Shown: in pieces, positions 45,362 through 54,256 of the stretch | Numbering within the stretch: the stretch's first letter is position 1 | Layout of the letters: each line of letters begins with the position of its first letter | DNA from: Allobosea thiooxidans | GTDB lineage: Bacteria; Pseudomonadota; Alphaproteobacteria; Rhizobiales; Beijerinckiaceae | Reading direction: 5' to 3' | Length of the DNA stretch: 64,000 nucleotides | Assembly (NCBI RefSeq): GCF_900168195.1 | Contig: NZ_FUYX01000001.1 | Span: 372,001-436,000 of the forward strand | Notes under the pieces: model-generated | Told to the model about the DNA's origin: nothing | Database searches by the model: none | The model's input: the letters and a program-made list of their open reading frames with translations, nothing else | Translations under genes and position numbers: made by a program

Positions 45362-45382
45362 GCCTCCCGGATTTGGGGAGGC
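45362..45382 (+). terminator. Terminator-like hairpin after the exported-protein gene
   Basis: GCCTCCC / GGGAGGC around GGATTTG, then CGGCTCTTTA. The T-run is weak. It lies 14 bases after the stop. Confidence 0.4.
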
Positions 45383-45407
45383 CGGCTCTTTACAAACCAC
45401 CGCTTCT

Positions 45408-45441
45408 GGTGATGGCTCTGGTTTTTATCGGAGCCATCACC
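45408..45441 (+). promoter_or_regulatory. Hairpin masking the ribosome binding site of the LysE gene
   Basis: GGTGATGGCTC and GAGCCATCACC form a perfect 11-bp stem around a 12-base loop ending one base before the ATG. The likely Shine-Dalgarno GGAG (45430-45433) lies at the base of the loop and in the 3' arm. If transcribed, this structure would hold translation off unless opened by a ligand, heat or a protein. A DNA operator is the other reading. Confidence 0.55.
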
Positions 45442-45442
45442 C

Positions 45443-46069
45443 ATGACCTTCGAAGCCTGGGCCGCCTTCGCCGCCGCCACCGCCGTCCTCCTGGTCATTC
45501 CCGGACCGACGATCCTGCTCGTGATTTCCTATGCGCTCGGCCAGGGCTGGCGCACCGCCTTCCCGATCGCCGTCGGCGTCGCGCTCGGCGACTTCACAGC
45601 GATGACGCTCTCGATGCTCGGCGTCGGCGCGCTGCTCGCGACCTCCGCCATGGTCTTCACCGCGCTGAAATGGATCGGCGCGGCCTATCTCGTCTGGCTC
45701 GGGATCAAGCTCTTCCGCGCCGGCGGCACGCTCGACGCCAAGCCGCGCGAGGACGCCGCCCCCGCCTGGAAGATGCTCGGCCATGCCTGGCTGGTGACCG
45801 CGCTCAACCCGAAGAGCATCACGTTCTTCGTCGCCTTCCTGCCGCAGTTCCTCGACCCGAAGGGCGATTTCTGGATGCAGATGCTGATCTTCGAGGCGAC
45901 CTTCATCGGCCTCGCCTTCGCCAATGCCATGGGCTACGCGCTGATCGCTTCGCGTGCCCGCGCCGTGGTCAGCAATCCCCGCGCGATCGGCCTGTTCAAC
46001 AAGGCCGGCGGCACGCTCTTGATCGGCGCCGGCGTCGCCACGGTCGCGATCCGCTCCGGGAGCAACTGA
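45443..46069 (+). CDS. LysE/RhtB-family translocator
   Basis: A 208-residue inner-membrane amino-acid exporter with about six helices. The family's opening block is clear: VLLVIPGPTILLVISYALGQGWRTAFPIAVGVALGDFTAMTLSM, then MVFTALKWIGAAYLVWLGIKLFRAG, and the second half with LGHAWLVTALNPKSITFFVAFLPQFLDP. The substrate may be lysine, threonine, homoserine or another amino acid. A methyltransferase gene begins 7 bases after its stop. A perfect hairpin overlies its ribosome site. Confidence 0.93.
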   Translation: MTFEAWAAFAAATAVLLVIPGPTILLVISYALGQGWRTAFPIAVGVALGDFTAMTLSMLGVGALLATSAMVFTALKWIGAAYLVWLGIKLFRAGGTLDAKPREDAAPAWKMLGHAWLVTALNPKSITFFVAFLPQFLDPKGDFWMQMLIFEATFIGLAFANAMGYALIASRARAVVSNPRAIGLFNKAGGTLLIGAGVATVAIRSGSN

Positions 46070-46076
46070 AGCCGCC

Positions 46077-46679
46077 ATGCCGGGCAAGGACGATCAGACC
46101 CTCGGCTTCTATGCCGAGGAAGCCGGCGCCTATGCCGGACGGAACCGGCAGGCCGAGCACCACCGCATCGGCCTCTTCACGGCAAGGCTCGCCCCCGGCG
46201 CCCGGATTCTCGAGCTCGGCTGCGGCGGCGGCCAGGACAGCGAGGAGATGCTGCGGCGCGGCTTCGACGTCGTGCCGACCGACGGCTCGCCGGAGCTCGC
46301 CCGGCAGGCGGAGCGGCGCCTCGGCCGCCGCGTCCGCGTCCTGCTCTTCGAGGATCTGCAGGAAGGCGCCGCCTATGACGGCGTCTGGGCGCATGCCTGC
46401 CTCCTGCATGCCCCGCGCCCGGCACTGCCGGGCATAATGGACCGTATCCACGCCGCGCTGCGGCCGGGCGGCGTCTTCTATGCCAGCTTCAAGGCGGGCG
46501 AGACGGAAGGGCGCGACAGCCTCGGCCGCTACTTCAACTATCTCTCGGCGACGGAACTGCGCGCGGTCTATGGGGCGGAGACGCGCTGGCAGTCCCTGGA
46601 GATCGAGGAGGAAATGGGCTCCGGCTACGATCGCCAGCCGACGCGCTGGCTTCACGCCCTGGCGATCAAGGCACCGTAA
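46077..46679 (+). CDS. Class I SAM-dependent methyltransferase
   Basis: A 200-residue small methyltransferase. The SAM motif is ARILELGCGGGQDSEEMLRRGFDVVPTDGSPELARQAERRLG, then YDGVWAHACLLHAPRPALPGIMDRIHAALRPGGVFYASFKAGETEGRD, as in tellurite-resistance TehB-like and UbiE-like small enzymes. Close relatives act on small molecules. It is co-transcribed with the LysE exporter by spacing. The start GCCGCCATG lacks a strong ribosome site, so translational coupling is likely. Confidence 0.88.
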   Translation: MPGKDDQTLGFYAEEAGAYAGRNRQAEHHRIGLFTARLAPGARILELGCGGGQDSEEMLRRGFDVVPTDGSPELARQAERRLGRRVRVLLFEDLQEGAAYDGVWAHACLLHAPRPALPGIMDRIHAALRPGGVFYASFKAGETEGRDSLGRYFNYLSATELRAVYGAETRWQSLEIEEEMGSGYDRQPTRWLHALAIKAP

Positions 46680-46718
46680 CCTTGACGCGAGGGCGCGGCG
46701 GCCTACCTCTTCTGGGCC

Positions 46719-47777
46719 ATGACCCGCCGCAAGCTCCTCTCCTTCGTCGGCCTCGGCGCCCTGCTGGCCTCGACCGGCGGCGCCTGGGCCGCGATCTCCC
46801 GCTCACGCAATCCCTATTACCAGGGGCCGGTCAGCGACCATTTCAACGGCCTTGTCTTCAGCGACGGCCGCCCGGTCAGCAAGGGCCTGCTCGACGTGCT
46901 GCGCTGGCAGACCGGCAAGCGCGAGCGCGAAAGCTTCCCGCCGCAATACGCCGCGCCGCCGCAGGACAAGCCCCCGGCGCAGGTCGACGGCGTCCGCATC
47001 GTCCATCTCGGCCACGCCTCGTTCCTCTATCAGATCGGCGGCCTCAACCTGCTGGTCGACCCGGTCTATTCGGAGCGCGCCAGCCCCTTCTCCTTCATCG
47101 GTCCGAGGCGGGTGAACGAGCCCGGCGTCGCCTTCGACGACCTGCCGCGGGTCGACGCGGTTCTGATCACCCACAACCACTACGACCATCTCGACATCGA
47201 GACGCTGGCGCGCCTGCATCGCCGCGACCAGCCGCGCATGATCATGCCGCTCGGCAACGACACGATCGTCAAGGCCCGCATCCCCGATGCCCGCGCCGAG
47301 GCGCATGACTGGAACGACCGGCTCGAACTATCCGACGCGGTCACGATCACGCTGATGCCGAGCTATCACTGGTCGGCCCGCGGCGCCTTCGACCGGCGGA
47401 TGGCGCTATGGTGCTCCTACCTCTTCGAGGCGGGCGGCACGAAGGTCTTCCATATCGGCGACACCGGCTATCACGACGGCTCGCTCTATGAGCGGCTCGG
47501 CCGCGAGCACGGGCCGTTCCGCCTCGCCGTGCTGCCGATCGGCGCCTATGAGCCGCGCTGGTTCATGTCGGACAACCACATGAACCCGGACGAGGCGGTG
47601 AAGGTCATGCTGGCGCTGCGCGCCGAGCAGGCCGTCGGCCACCACTGGGGCACCTTCCAGCTCACCGACGAGGGTGTGGAGCGCCCGCTCGAAGCCCTGA
47701 AGACGGCCCTCGCCCAGGCCGGCCTGCCGGAGGAGCGCTTCCGGCCGATGCGGCCGGGCCTGAGCTGGAGCGTGTAG
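46719..47777 (+). CDS. NAPE-PLD-like metallo-beta-lactamase-fold hydrolase, exported
   Basis: A 352-residue MBL-fold protein with an N-terminal Tat-like signal (MTRRKLLSFVGLGALLASTGGAWA). The metal motif LITHNHYDHLD (HxHxDH) is intact, with HLGHASFLYQI, VLPIGAYEPRWFMSDNHMNPDEAV and a late HHWGTFQL histidine block. This is the pattern of bacterial N-acyl-phosphatidylethanolamine phospholipase-D-like and UlaG-type hydrolases. The lipid substrate is inferred from family only. A 39-bp gap separates it from the methyltransferase gene, so it may be in the same operon. Confidence 0.9.
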   Translation: MTRRKLLSFVGLGALLASTGGAWAAISRSRNPYYQGPVSDHFNGLVFSDGRPVSKGLLDVLRWQTGKRERESFPPQYAAPPQDKPPAQVDGVRIVHLGHASFLYQIGGLNLLVDPVYSERASPFSFIGPRRVNEPGVAFDDLPRVDAVLITHNHYDHLDIETLARLHRRDQPRMIMPLGNDTIVKARIPDARAEAHDWNDRLELSDAVTITLMPSYHWSARGAFDRRMALWCSYLFEAGGTKVFHIGDTGYHDGSLYERLGREHGPFRLAVLPIGAYEPRWFMSDNHMNPDEAVKVMLALRAEQAVGHHWGTFQLTDEGVERPLEALKTALAQAGLPEERFRPMRPGLSWSV

Positions 47778-47805
47778 AGGGCGACCGTCGTCCCGAATAC
47801 GCGCC

Positions 47806-47898
47806 CGTCATGGTCGGGCTTGTCCCGACCATCCACGTCTTCATGGGTCGGAACCGGCGTTCAAGACATGGATGCTCGCCACAAGGGCGAGCATGACG
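47806..47898. repeat. Interspersed repeat, family B
   Basis: CGTCATGGTCGGGCTTGTC-CCGACCATCCACGTCTTC to TCAAGACATGGATGCTCGCC-ACAAGGGCGAGCATGACG. Same orientation as the copy at 4846. Convergent flanking genes. Confidence 0.9.
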
Positions 47899-47911
47899 GG
47901 GAATGCCTATT

Positions 47912-48787
47912 TCACTTCGGCTGGACGTAGACGTTGATCTCGAGATTCGGATCGCCCGGATCGGTGAGATCGCTGACATACTCCTCCAGGAAGGTGTCCT
48001 TCACGACGATGCTCTTCGCCTCGAGATAGGCGGTGATCGTCTCATAGGTGGAGTCGATGTCGTCATAGGGCGCCTGGTGCAGGAAGCGCAGCGCCGGCCC
48101 GGCCGGCGAGGTTCCCATCCGGAAATCGGTGCCGAGCGCCGGCGCCTGCCCCCCGGGCGGGATCGCGACCGGCAGCATCGCCTCGAAGCGGAAGCCGTCG
48201 TCGCTCGTCTCGACAAAGAGCGTGAGCGGTCGTCCGGCCACCGCCAGCCCCGTTCTCTGGGCCTCGGCGCGCAGGGATTTGAAGCTGTCGGCGAGTTTCT
48301 GAAAGCCCTGGTCCCAGCTCGCCTGGCCGGACAGGACCATCACGGGCTTCGGCGCGAGCGTCACCTCCCCGACATCGCTGGAATCGGTGCCCTTGCCGGC
48401 CAGCGTCGCATTGGGATCCGGCAGGCCGGTCTGCTGCTGCAACGGCGCGGACGGCTGCCCGGGCTGAGGCACCGGTAGCGTCGGCGGCGGCTGCACCGGC
48501 TGCGGCTCGAGCGGGGCCGGCAGGCTCGGGGCGGGCTGCACCGGCTGCGGCGTCACCGGATTCGGCGCGGGCGGAGCCGGTTGCACCGGCTGCGGGTTCC
48601 CTGGCTGCTCCGGCACCGGGACCGGCGGCGTCTGTGCCGGGGCGGCCGGCGCCGCGCCGGGCGGCGGCGCCAGTGGCGCCGACTCGACCGCCGTCGGCGG
48701 AGCGACGCGCCCCTGCGCGACGGCCATTCCGCTGGAGGCACTCACCAAGCCGGCGAGCGCCAGAACACAAATCCGGGAATACCGCAT
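47912..48787 (-). CDS. Exported proline-rich protein with GyrI-like domain
   Basis: A 291-residue protein with a signal peptide (MRYSRICVLALAGLVSASSGMAVAQ, residues 1-25). A proline-rich region (about 28-115) follows, containing PQPVQPAP-type units that repeat with exact 15-residue spacing at residues 65, 80 and 95. A C-terminal domain (about 140-291) resembles GyrI/AraC effector-binding domains, with LAPKPVMVLSG and GTDFRMGTSPAGPALRFLHQAPYDDIDSTYETITAYLEAKS. The proline spacer suggests it crosses the peptidoglycan. GyrI-like domains bind small molecules; a periplasmic one is unusual. Start chosen for its AGGG site. Confidence 0.75.
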   Translation of the reverse strand: MRYSRICVLALAGLVSASSGMAVAQGRVAPPTAVESAPLAPPPGAAPAAPAQTPPVPVPEQPGNPQPVQPAPPAPNPVTPQPVQPAPSLPAPLEPQPVQPPPTLPVPQPGQPSAPLQQQTGLPDPNATLAGKGTDSSDVGEVTLAPKPVMVLSGQASWDQGFQKLADSFKSLRAEAQRTGLAVAGRPLTLFVETSDDGFRFEAMLPVAIPPGGQAPALGTDFRMGTSPAGPALRFLHQAPYDDIDSTYETITAYLEAKSIVVKDTFLEEYVSDLTDPGDPNLEINVYVQPK

Positions 48788-48927
48788 CGTCACGGCCCTG
48801 AGTTTCACGCGATTCGCGCCCTTGCAGCGCAGCATAGAATGTCCACCTTCTTGCAGGAACGGGGATGAGGGTGGCTTTTTCACGTCGCCTCGGTCATAGA
48901 CCCCGCATTCATGGGACGTGTGACCAA

Positions 48928-49812
48928 ATGAACGCTCTGGCCAATCGCCGGTTCCTGAAGATGAACGGGCTCGGCAACCAGATCACGGTGCTCGACCTGC
49001 GCGGCACCAAGCATGTCGTCAGCGAGGCCGAGGCCCGCGCCATCGCCTCCGAGCCGCGCGCCCGCTTCGACCAGCTGATGGTCCTGCACGATGCCGTGAC
49101 GCCCGGCACCGACGCCTTCGTGCGCATCTACAACACCGACGGCTCCGAGGCCGGCGCCTGCGGCAACGGCACGCGCTGCGTCGCCTGGGCGATGGTCGCC
49201 GATCCGCAGATGGGCGATGCGGCCAAGACCCGCCTCGCCTTGCAGACCAAGGCGGGGCTGCTGCCGGCGGTGCGCGAGGGCGAGACCCTCTTCACCGTCG
49301 ACATGGGGGTGCCGCGCCTCGCCTGGGACCAGATCCCGCTGGCCGAGCCCTTCGAGGACACCAGCCGCTTCGAACTGCAGATCGGGCCGATCGACTCTCC
49401 CGTCCTGCACACGCCCTGCGCCGTCAACATGGGCAATCCCCATGCGGTCTTCTTCGTCGAGGACCCCTATGCCTACAATCTCGAGCAGATCGGCCCGCTG
49501 CTGGAGAACCACCCGATCTTCCCCGACCGCGCCAATATCGAGCTCGCCGCGGTGAAGGCGCCGGACCATATCGTGCTGCGCGTCTGGGAGCGCGGCGCCG
49601 GCATCACCCAGGCCTGCGGCTCGGGCGCCTGCGCGGCGCTGGTCGCGGCGGTCAGGCGCGAGCTCTCCGCGCGCAAGGCGACCGTCAGCCTGCCGGGCGG
49701 CGACCTCGCCATCGAATGGCGCGAGAGCGACGCCCATGTGCTGATGACCGGCCCTGTCGAATTCGAGTGGGAAGGCTGGATCGACCCGGCCCTGATCGAG
49801 CGCGCGGCCTGA
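48928..49812 (+). CDS. dapF: Diaminopimelate epimerase
   Basis: Interconverts LL- and meso-diaminopimelate for lysine and peptidoglycan synthesis. The 294-residue protein has the two active-site cysteines in [14 protein letters not shown] and [14 protein letters not shown], the start [17 protein letters not shown], and [24 protein letters not shown]. Length is normal. Its stop codon overlaps the mtaB start (TGATG), so mtaB is translationally coupled. An ATG 21 codons upstream is less likely because it adds an unrelated Arg/His-rich stretch. Confidence 0.97.
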   Translation: MNALANRRFLKMNGLGNQITVLDLRGTKHVVSEAEARAIASEPRARFDQLMVLHDAVTPGTDAFVRIYNTDGSEAGACGNGTRCVAWAMVADPQMGDAAKTRLALQTKAGLLPAVREGETLFTVDMGVPRLAWDQIPLAEPFEDTSRFELQIGPIDSPVLHTPCAVNMGNPHAVFFVEDPYAYNLEQIGPLLENHPIFPDRANIELAAVKAPDHIVLRVWERGAGITQACGSGACAALVAAVRRELSARKATVSLPGGDLAIEWRESDAHVLMTGPVEFEWEGWIDPALIERAA

Positions 49813-51083
49813 TGGCGCTGGAGGTCGTCACCTTCGGCTGCCGCCTCAACATCGTCGAGAGCGAGGCGCTGCGGCTCCAGGCTGAGGCCGCCGGGCTGAA
49901 GGACGCCGCCATCGTCAACTCCTGCGCCGTCACCGCCGAGGCGACGCGCCAGGCGCGCCAGGCCATACGCCGCCTCAAGCGCGAGCAGCCCGCGCGCCCC
50001 GTCATCGTCACCGGTTGCGCGGCCCAGATCGAGCCTGAGCGCTTCGCCGGGATGCCGGAGGCCGACCGGGTCCTCGGCAATGACGAGAAGCTCGATCCGG
50101 AGAGCTGGGCGGCGCTCGCCCGCTCCAACAGCCTCGGCCAGCCCGACACGGCCGCTGCCGACAAGCTCGATGTCGGCGACATCATGGCCCGCACCGTCCT
50201 GCGCGCACCGGTCACCGGCCGCTTCTCCGGCCATACGCGCGGCTTCGTCCAGGTCCAGAACGGCTGCGACCATCGCTGCACCTTCTGCGTCATCCCCTTC
50301 GGGCGCGGCAACTCGCGCTCGCTCGCGATCGGCGACGTGGTCGCGCAGTGCCGCCGGCTGGTCGAGGCCGGCGCCCGCGAGATCGTGCTGACCGGAGTCG
50401 ACCTCACCAGCTATGGCCGCGACCTGCCGGAGACGCCCTCGCTCGGCACGCTGGCGCGCGCGATCCTGCGGGATCTGCCCGAGCTGCCGCGCCTGCGCCT
50501 CTCCTCGATCGACGCGGTCGAGGTCGACGACACCCTGCGCGAGCTGCTCGCGACCGAGGCGCGGCTGATGCCGCATCTGCACCTGTCGCTGCAGGCCGGC
50601 GACGACCTCGTCCTGAAGCGCATGAAGCGCCGCCACAGCCGTACCGACGCCATCCGCTTCTGCGCCGAGATCCGGGCCCTGCGCCCCGACATCGTCTACG
50701 GCGCCGATCTCATCGCCGGCTTCCCGACCGAGGACGAGGCGATGTTCGCCCGTTCGCTCGAACTCGTCGCGGAATGCGGGCTGAGCTTCGTCCATGTCTT
50801 CCCCTATTCCGCCCGCCCCGGCACGCCAGCCGCGCGCATGCCCCAGTTGCCCGGCGTCGTCGTCGCCGAGCGCGCTGCACGCCTGCGGGCGGCCGCGGCC
50901 GCCGCGCAGGAGCGGCATCTTGCCGAGCGCGTCGGCCGACAGCTCAGCATCCTGACCGAGCGTGGCAACACCGGCCGGGCGGAGGACTTCACGCTGGTGC
51001 GCTTCGGCCGCGACGTCGCGGCGGGACAGATCCTCACGGCGACGGGCCATGCCGCCGACGGGCGCGCCCTGCTGGCTGCGTAG
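49812..51083 (+). CDS. mtaB: tRNA (t6A37)-methylthiotransferase MtaB
   Basis: Radical-SAM enzyme that adds a methylthio group to t6A37 of tRNAs reading ANN codons. The 423-residue protein has the N-terminal MTTase domain with three iron-sulfur cysteines (FGCRLN, NSCAVT, TGCAAQ), the radical-SAM motif GCDHRCTFCVIPFGRG, VLTGVDLTSYGRDLP, and HVFPYSARPGTPAARMPQLPG. The C-terminal TRAM-like part is short. It overlaps dapF by one base; this pairing is standard in Rhizobiales, where ftsY often follows, but here the next gene faces the other way. Confidence 0.96.
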   Translation: MALEVVTFGCRLNIVESEALRLQAEAAGLKDAAIVNSCAVTAEATRQARQAIRRLKREQPARPVIVTGCAAQIEPERFAGMPEADRVLGNDEKLDPESWAALARSNSLGQPDTAAADKLDVGDIMARTVLRAPVTGRFSGHTRGFVQVQNGCDHRCTFCVIPFGRGNSRSLAIGDVVAQCRRLVEAGAREIVLTGVDLTSYGRDLPETPSLGTLARAILRDLPELPRLRLSSIDAVEVDDTLRELLATEARLMPHLHLSLQAGDDLVLKRMKRRHSRTDAIRFCAEIRALRPDIVYGADLIAGFPTEDEAMFARSLELVAECGLSFVHVFPYSARPGTPAARMPQLPGVVVAERAARLRAAAAAAQERHLAERVGRQLSILTERGNTGRAEDFTLVRFGRDVAAGQILTATGHAADGRALLAA

Positions 51084-51097
51084 CAGCGAAGGGAAGC

Positions 51098-51142
51098 GCC
51101 GCCTCGGTCGCCGATGGGAGGAGGAGGAGAGACCGAGGCGGC
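51098..51142 (+). terminator. Long hairpin after mtaB
   Basis: GCCGCCTCGGTC and GACCGAGGCGGC form a perfect 12-bp stem around a 21-base purine-rich loop (GGGAGGAGGAGGAGA). There is no T-run after it. It may be a Rho-assisted or stabilising structure. Confidence 0.5.
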
Positions 51143-51206
51143 AGAGCCATGCCGGGACGGCAGACCCGGATATTAGACGCGCCGCAGCGGGAAAAGGTTC
51201 AATGCC

Positions 51207-52316
51207 TCAATCGGTGACCGCGCCGCGCACGCGCTGCACCTGATTGTTGCAGTAGCCACGCGGGTTCCAGGCGATCTCCATCGGCTGGCTGTTGCCGGCT
51301 ACATCCCGGGCTCGCGTCATGATCGTGAACGGCCCGGCCCGATCGGCCGAAACCTCCGTCTCGAAACGCTGCCAGGCGAAATCTCCCTCGCCCGGCTGCA
51401 ACGGGACCTCCTGCCAGCTCTCGCCACCGTCGCAGGAGAGTTCGACCGCAGCGAGTCGGACCGCGCCGCTCCAGGCAAAGCCGCCGACCTTGAGCCGATC
51501 GCCTGTCCTGGCCACGAAGCCATCGACCGGCGTGGTGACGAGCGACTTCACCGGCATGTCGGTGATCACGGCGAAATCGGCAGTATCGAGCTTGTCGCCC
51601 GGCCGCAGCGGCTCGACCGGCAGCCGGTAGTCGGTGCCGCGCATCTTCTCGCCGTCATGCTCGAAGGGGCGCAGGCTGATCCGGTCGAGCCATTTCTGCC
51701 AGGCCGAGCCGGGATAGCCCGGCGCGACGATGCGCAGCGGCCCGCCATGCAGGCGCGGCAGCGGCTCGTCATTCATCGCGAAGGCAATCAGGGTCTCGGG
51801 CGCGAGCGCCTTGACCATCGGCAGGCCGCGCGACAGCGCCGGCTTGTCAGGCTTGCCGACCTGCCGATCAGGCGCGTGATGGCCGGTATAGACGGCGCTC
51901 GGCTTCGGCCCGGCATGCTCGATCACATCCGCCAGCCGCACCCCGGTCCAGCGCGCGCAGCCCACGGCGCCGAGCCGCCATTGCAGCCCGTCCGTCGCCG
52001 GCGAGAACTGCGAGCGCCCGTTGCCGGCGCATTCGAGGACGGCGGTGACCGTGACGGTCTCGAAGCGCTGGCGCAGGCCGGCGACGGTCCAGACGGCCGG
52101 GCGCTCGACCTCGCCGTCGATGGTCAGCGTCCAGTCGCGCTCTTCGCCGATCTCGGGCAGTTCGCCATTGTTGCGGATGAAGAAGGCGTCGACCGGCGTG
52201 ATCGGCTCGTCGAGCAAGGCAAGGCCCGGCTCGGCATTGAGCGCAGCCTCCTCATAGACATGGAGGCCGGGCTTCAGCCGGCGCAGCAGCGGCAGTTCGA
52301 CGAGACGATGAGGCAA
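51207..52316 (-). CDS. Molybdopterin-dependent sulfite-oxidase family enzyme
   Basis: A roughly 369-residue protein of the sulfite oxidase fold. The Moco domain has ITPVDAFFIRNNGELPEI, the Mo-ligand Cys in VTAVLECAGNGRSQFSP, and LHGGPLRIVAPGYPGSAWQKWLDRI. A Mo-dimer domain follows (about residues 240-369, VKSLVTTPVDGFVAR ... WNPRGYCNN). There is no haem domain and no obvious signal peptide. The start is uncertain: TTG here has GGAGAAG upstream, while GTG codons exist 22 and 25 codons earlier without ribosome sites. The substrate may be sulfite or another oxyanion. No partner cytochrome is adjacent. Confidence 0.85.
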   Translation of the reverse strand: MPHRLVELPLLRRLKPGLHVYEEAALNAEPGLALLDEPITPVDAFFIRNNGELPEIGEERDWTLTIDGEVERPAVWTVAGLRQRFETVTVTAVLECAGNGRSQFSPATDGLQWRLGAVGCARWTGVRLADVIEHAGPKPSAVYTGHHAPDRQVGKPDKPALSRGLPMVKALAPETLIAFAMNDEPLPRLHGGPLRIVAPGYPGSAWQKWLDRISLRPFEHDGEKMRGTDYRLPVEPLRPGDKLDTADFAVITDMPVKSLVTTPVDGFVARTGDRLKVGGFAWSGAVRLAAVELSCDGGESWQEVPLQPGEGDFAWQRFETEVSADRAGPFTIMTRARDVAGNSQPMEIAWNPRGYCNNQVQRVRGAVTD

Positions 52317-52424
52317 GCGACGATCTTCTCCGAGGGGCGCGGTGGCGGCTGGCCGGCATCGCGCGGGCCGCCCAGAAGACACATTGCCCACCGGTCTGTC
52401 GACTGCCGCCTGCGCCGCAGCCGC

Positions 52425-54143
52425 TCAGCGCTTGGCGACGACCTCCTCGCGCAGCGCCCGCCGCAGCACCTTGCCGACATTGGTCTTCGGCAGGGTTTCC
52501 CGGAAGAAGATCTGCTTGGGAACCTTGTAGCCGGTCAGGTTCTCCTTGCAGAAGGCGCGCAGCTCGTCGGCTGTCAGCGTCTGGTCCTTGCGCACCACGA
52601 AGGCCGTGACGGCCTCGCCGGAATGCTCGTCGGGCAACCCGATCACCGCCGATTCGAGCACCCCCGGATGCGAGGCGAGCACGTCTTCCACCTCGTTCGG
52701 ATAGACGTTGAAGCCGGAGACCAGCACCATGTCCTTCATCCGGTCGACGACCTTGATCTGCCCGTCCGGCAGCATCACGCCGACATCGCCGCTGCGGAAA
52801 TAGCCGTCCGCCGTCATCGCCTTGGCGGTCTCGTCCGGGCGGTTCCAGTAGCCCGCCATCACCTGCGGCCCGCGAATGCAGATCTCGCCCGCCTCGCCGA
52901 GCGGCATGTCGTTGCCCTCGCCGTCGCGGATCGCGATATCGGTCGATGGAATCGGATAGCCGATCGTTCCGGTGAACTCCTGGATGTCGGGCCGGTTGAT
53001 CGTGGCGACCGGCGAGGTCTCCGACAACCCGTAGCCTTCGATGATCGGGCGGCCCGTGACCGCCTTCCACTGCTTGGCGACGGCAGCCTGCGTCGCCATG
53101 CCGCCGGCCACGGCGAAGCGCATCTCGGAGAAGTCGACCTGCCTGATCTCCGGGTGGTTGGCGAGCGCGTTGTAGAGCGTGTTGACGCCCGAGAAGAGCG
53201 TGAAGCGGTTCGCCTTCAGCGTCTTGATGAATCCCGGAATGTCGCGCGGATTGGCGATCAGGAGGCTTTTCGCGCCGATCCGGAGCATGAACAGGCAGCA
53301 GCAGGTCAGGGCGAAGATGTGGTAGAGCGGCAGCGCCGTGACCATGACGTGCTGGTAGTCGCTGCGCCCGAGCGGCGGCTCAAGCACCCATTCCAGCCAC
53401 AGCCCGGCCTGCTGGACATTCGCCGCGACGTTGCGGTGCGTCAGCGTCGCTCCCTTGGCCACGCCCGTCGTGCCGCCGGTGTATTGCAGGAAGGCCACGT
53501 CGTCCGGCCCGACCGTCACCGGCGCCATCGCGGTTCCCCCCTGCAGGATCGGGAGCAGGGGCACCGCGCCCGGCAGGTCGTAGGGCCTGACCACCTTCTT
53601 GATCCGCCGCGCGACGAAATTGACGATCTTGCCCTTGAACCCCATCAGATCGCCGGCGGTGGCGATGACGATGGAATCGAGCTTGAGGTTCGCGCGGGCC
53701 TCCTCGACGACATGGGCGAAGTTCTCGATCACCACGAGCACGCGCGCGCCAGCATCGTTGAGCTGGTGAGTCAGTTCGCGCGCCGTATAGAGCGGATTGA
53801 CGTTGACGACGGTGAATCCGCCGAGGAGCGTCCCGAAGATCGCCGCCGGATAGGCGAGGATGTTCGGCATCATCAGCGCGACGCGGTCCCCCTTCTTCAG
53901 CCCCTGCGCCTGCAGCCAGCCGGCGAAGGCCTCCGCCGCGCGCAGGGTCTCGGCGAAGGTGATCGCCTTGCCGAAACTCTCGAAGGCCGGCCGGCCGGCA
54001 TAGCGCGTGCAGGCAGAGCGGATCAGGTCTGCCAGCGTCCCGATCCTGGCCTCGTCCAGCTCCCGCGGCACCGCCGGCGGGTAATGCGCCAGCCATGGGC
54101 GCGAGTCATGCATGGCTTGCGCGCCACCGATCGCGTTCATCAT
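52425..54143 (-). CDS. fadD: Long-chain fatty acid--CoA ligase (FadD type)
   Basis: Activates fatty acids to acyl-CoA through an acyl-AMP intermediate. The 572-residue protein has the P-loop YTGGTTGVAKGATLTHRN, the fatty acyl signature region near GYGLSETSPVATIN, GEICIRGPQVMAGYWNRPDET, the hinge DGYFRSGDVGVMLPDGQIKVVDRMKDMVLVSGFNVYP, and the catalytic Lys in LPKTNVGKVLRRALRE. Length matches FadD. GGGAGGGG abuts the first of two tandem ATGs, so the second may be used. A promoter and a perfect palindrome lie about 115-150 bp upstream. Confidence 0.94.
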   Translation of the reverse strand: MMNAIGGAQAMHDSRPWLAHYPPAVPRELDEARIGTLADLIRSACTRYAGRPAFESFGKAITFAETLRAAEAFAGWLQAQGLKKGDRVALMMPNILAYPAAIFGTLLGGFTVVNVNPLYTARELTHQLNDAGARVLVVIENFAHVVEEARANLKLDSIVIATAGDLMGFKGKIVNFVARRIKKVVRPYDLPGAVPLLPILQGGTAMAPVTVGPDDVAFLQYTGGTTGVAKGATLTHRNVAANVQQAGLWLEWVLEPPLGRSDYQHVMVTALPLYHIFALTCCCLFMLRIGAKSLLIANPRDIPGFIKTLKANRFTLFSGVNTLYNALANHPEIRQVDFSEMRFAVAGGMATQAAVAKQWKAVTGRPIIEGYGLSETSPVATINRPDIQEFTGTIGYPIPSTDIAIRDGEGNDMPLGEAGEICIRGPQVMAGYWNRPDETAKAMTADGYFRSGDVGVMLPDGQIKVVDRMKDMVLVSGFNVYPNEVEDVLASHPGVLESAVIGLPDEHSGEAVTAFVVRKDQTLTADELRAFCKENLTGYKVPKQIFFRETLPKTNVGKVLRRALREEVVAKR

Positions 54144-54256
54144 CCCCTCCCGCTCGCCCGGTTGCCCGTCATCGACAGGCTCCGGGCATTGTCGTCGTCA
54201 TAGAGTGCGGAAGGGTGGGCAAAGGCGCAAGCGCCGGCTCATCATCTTCGCACAAT

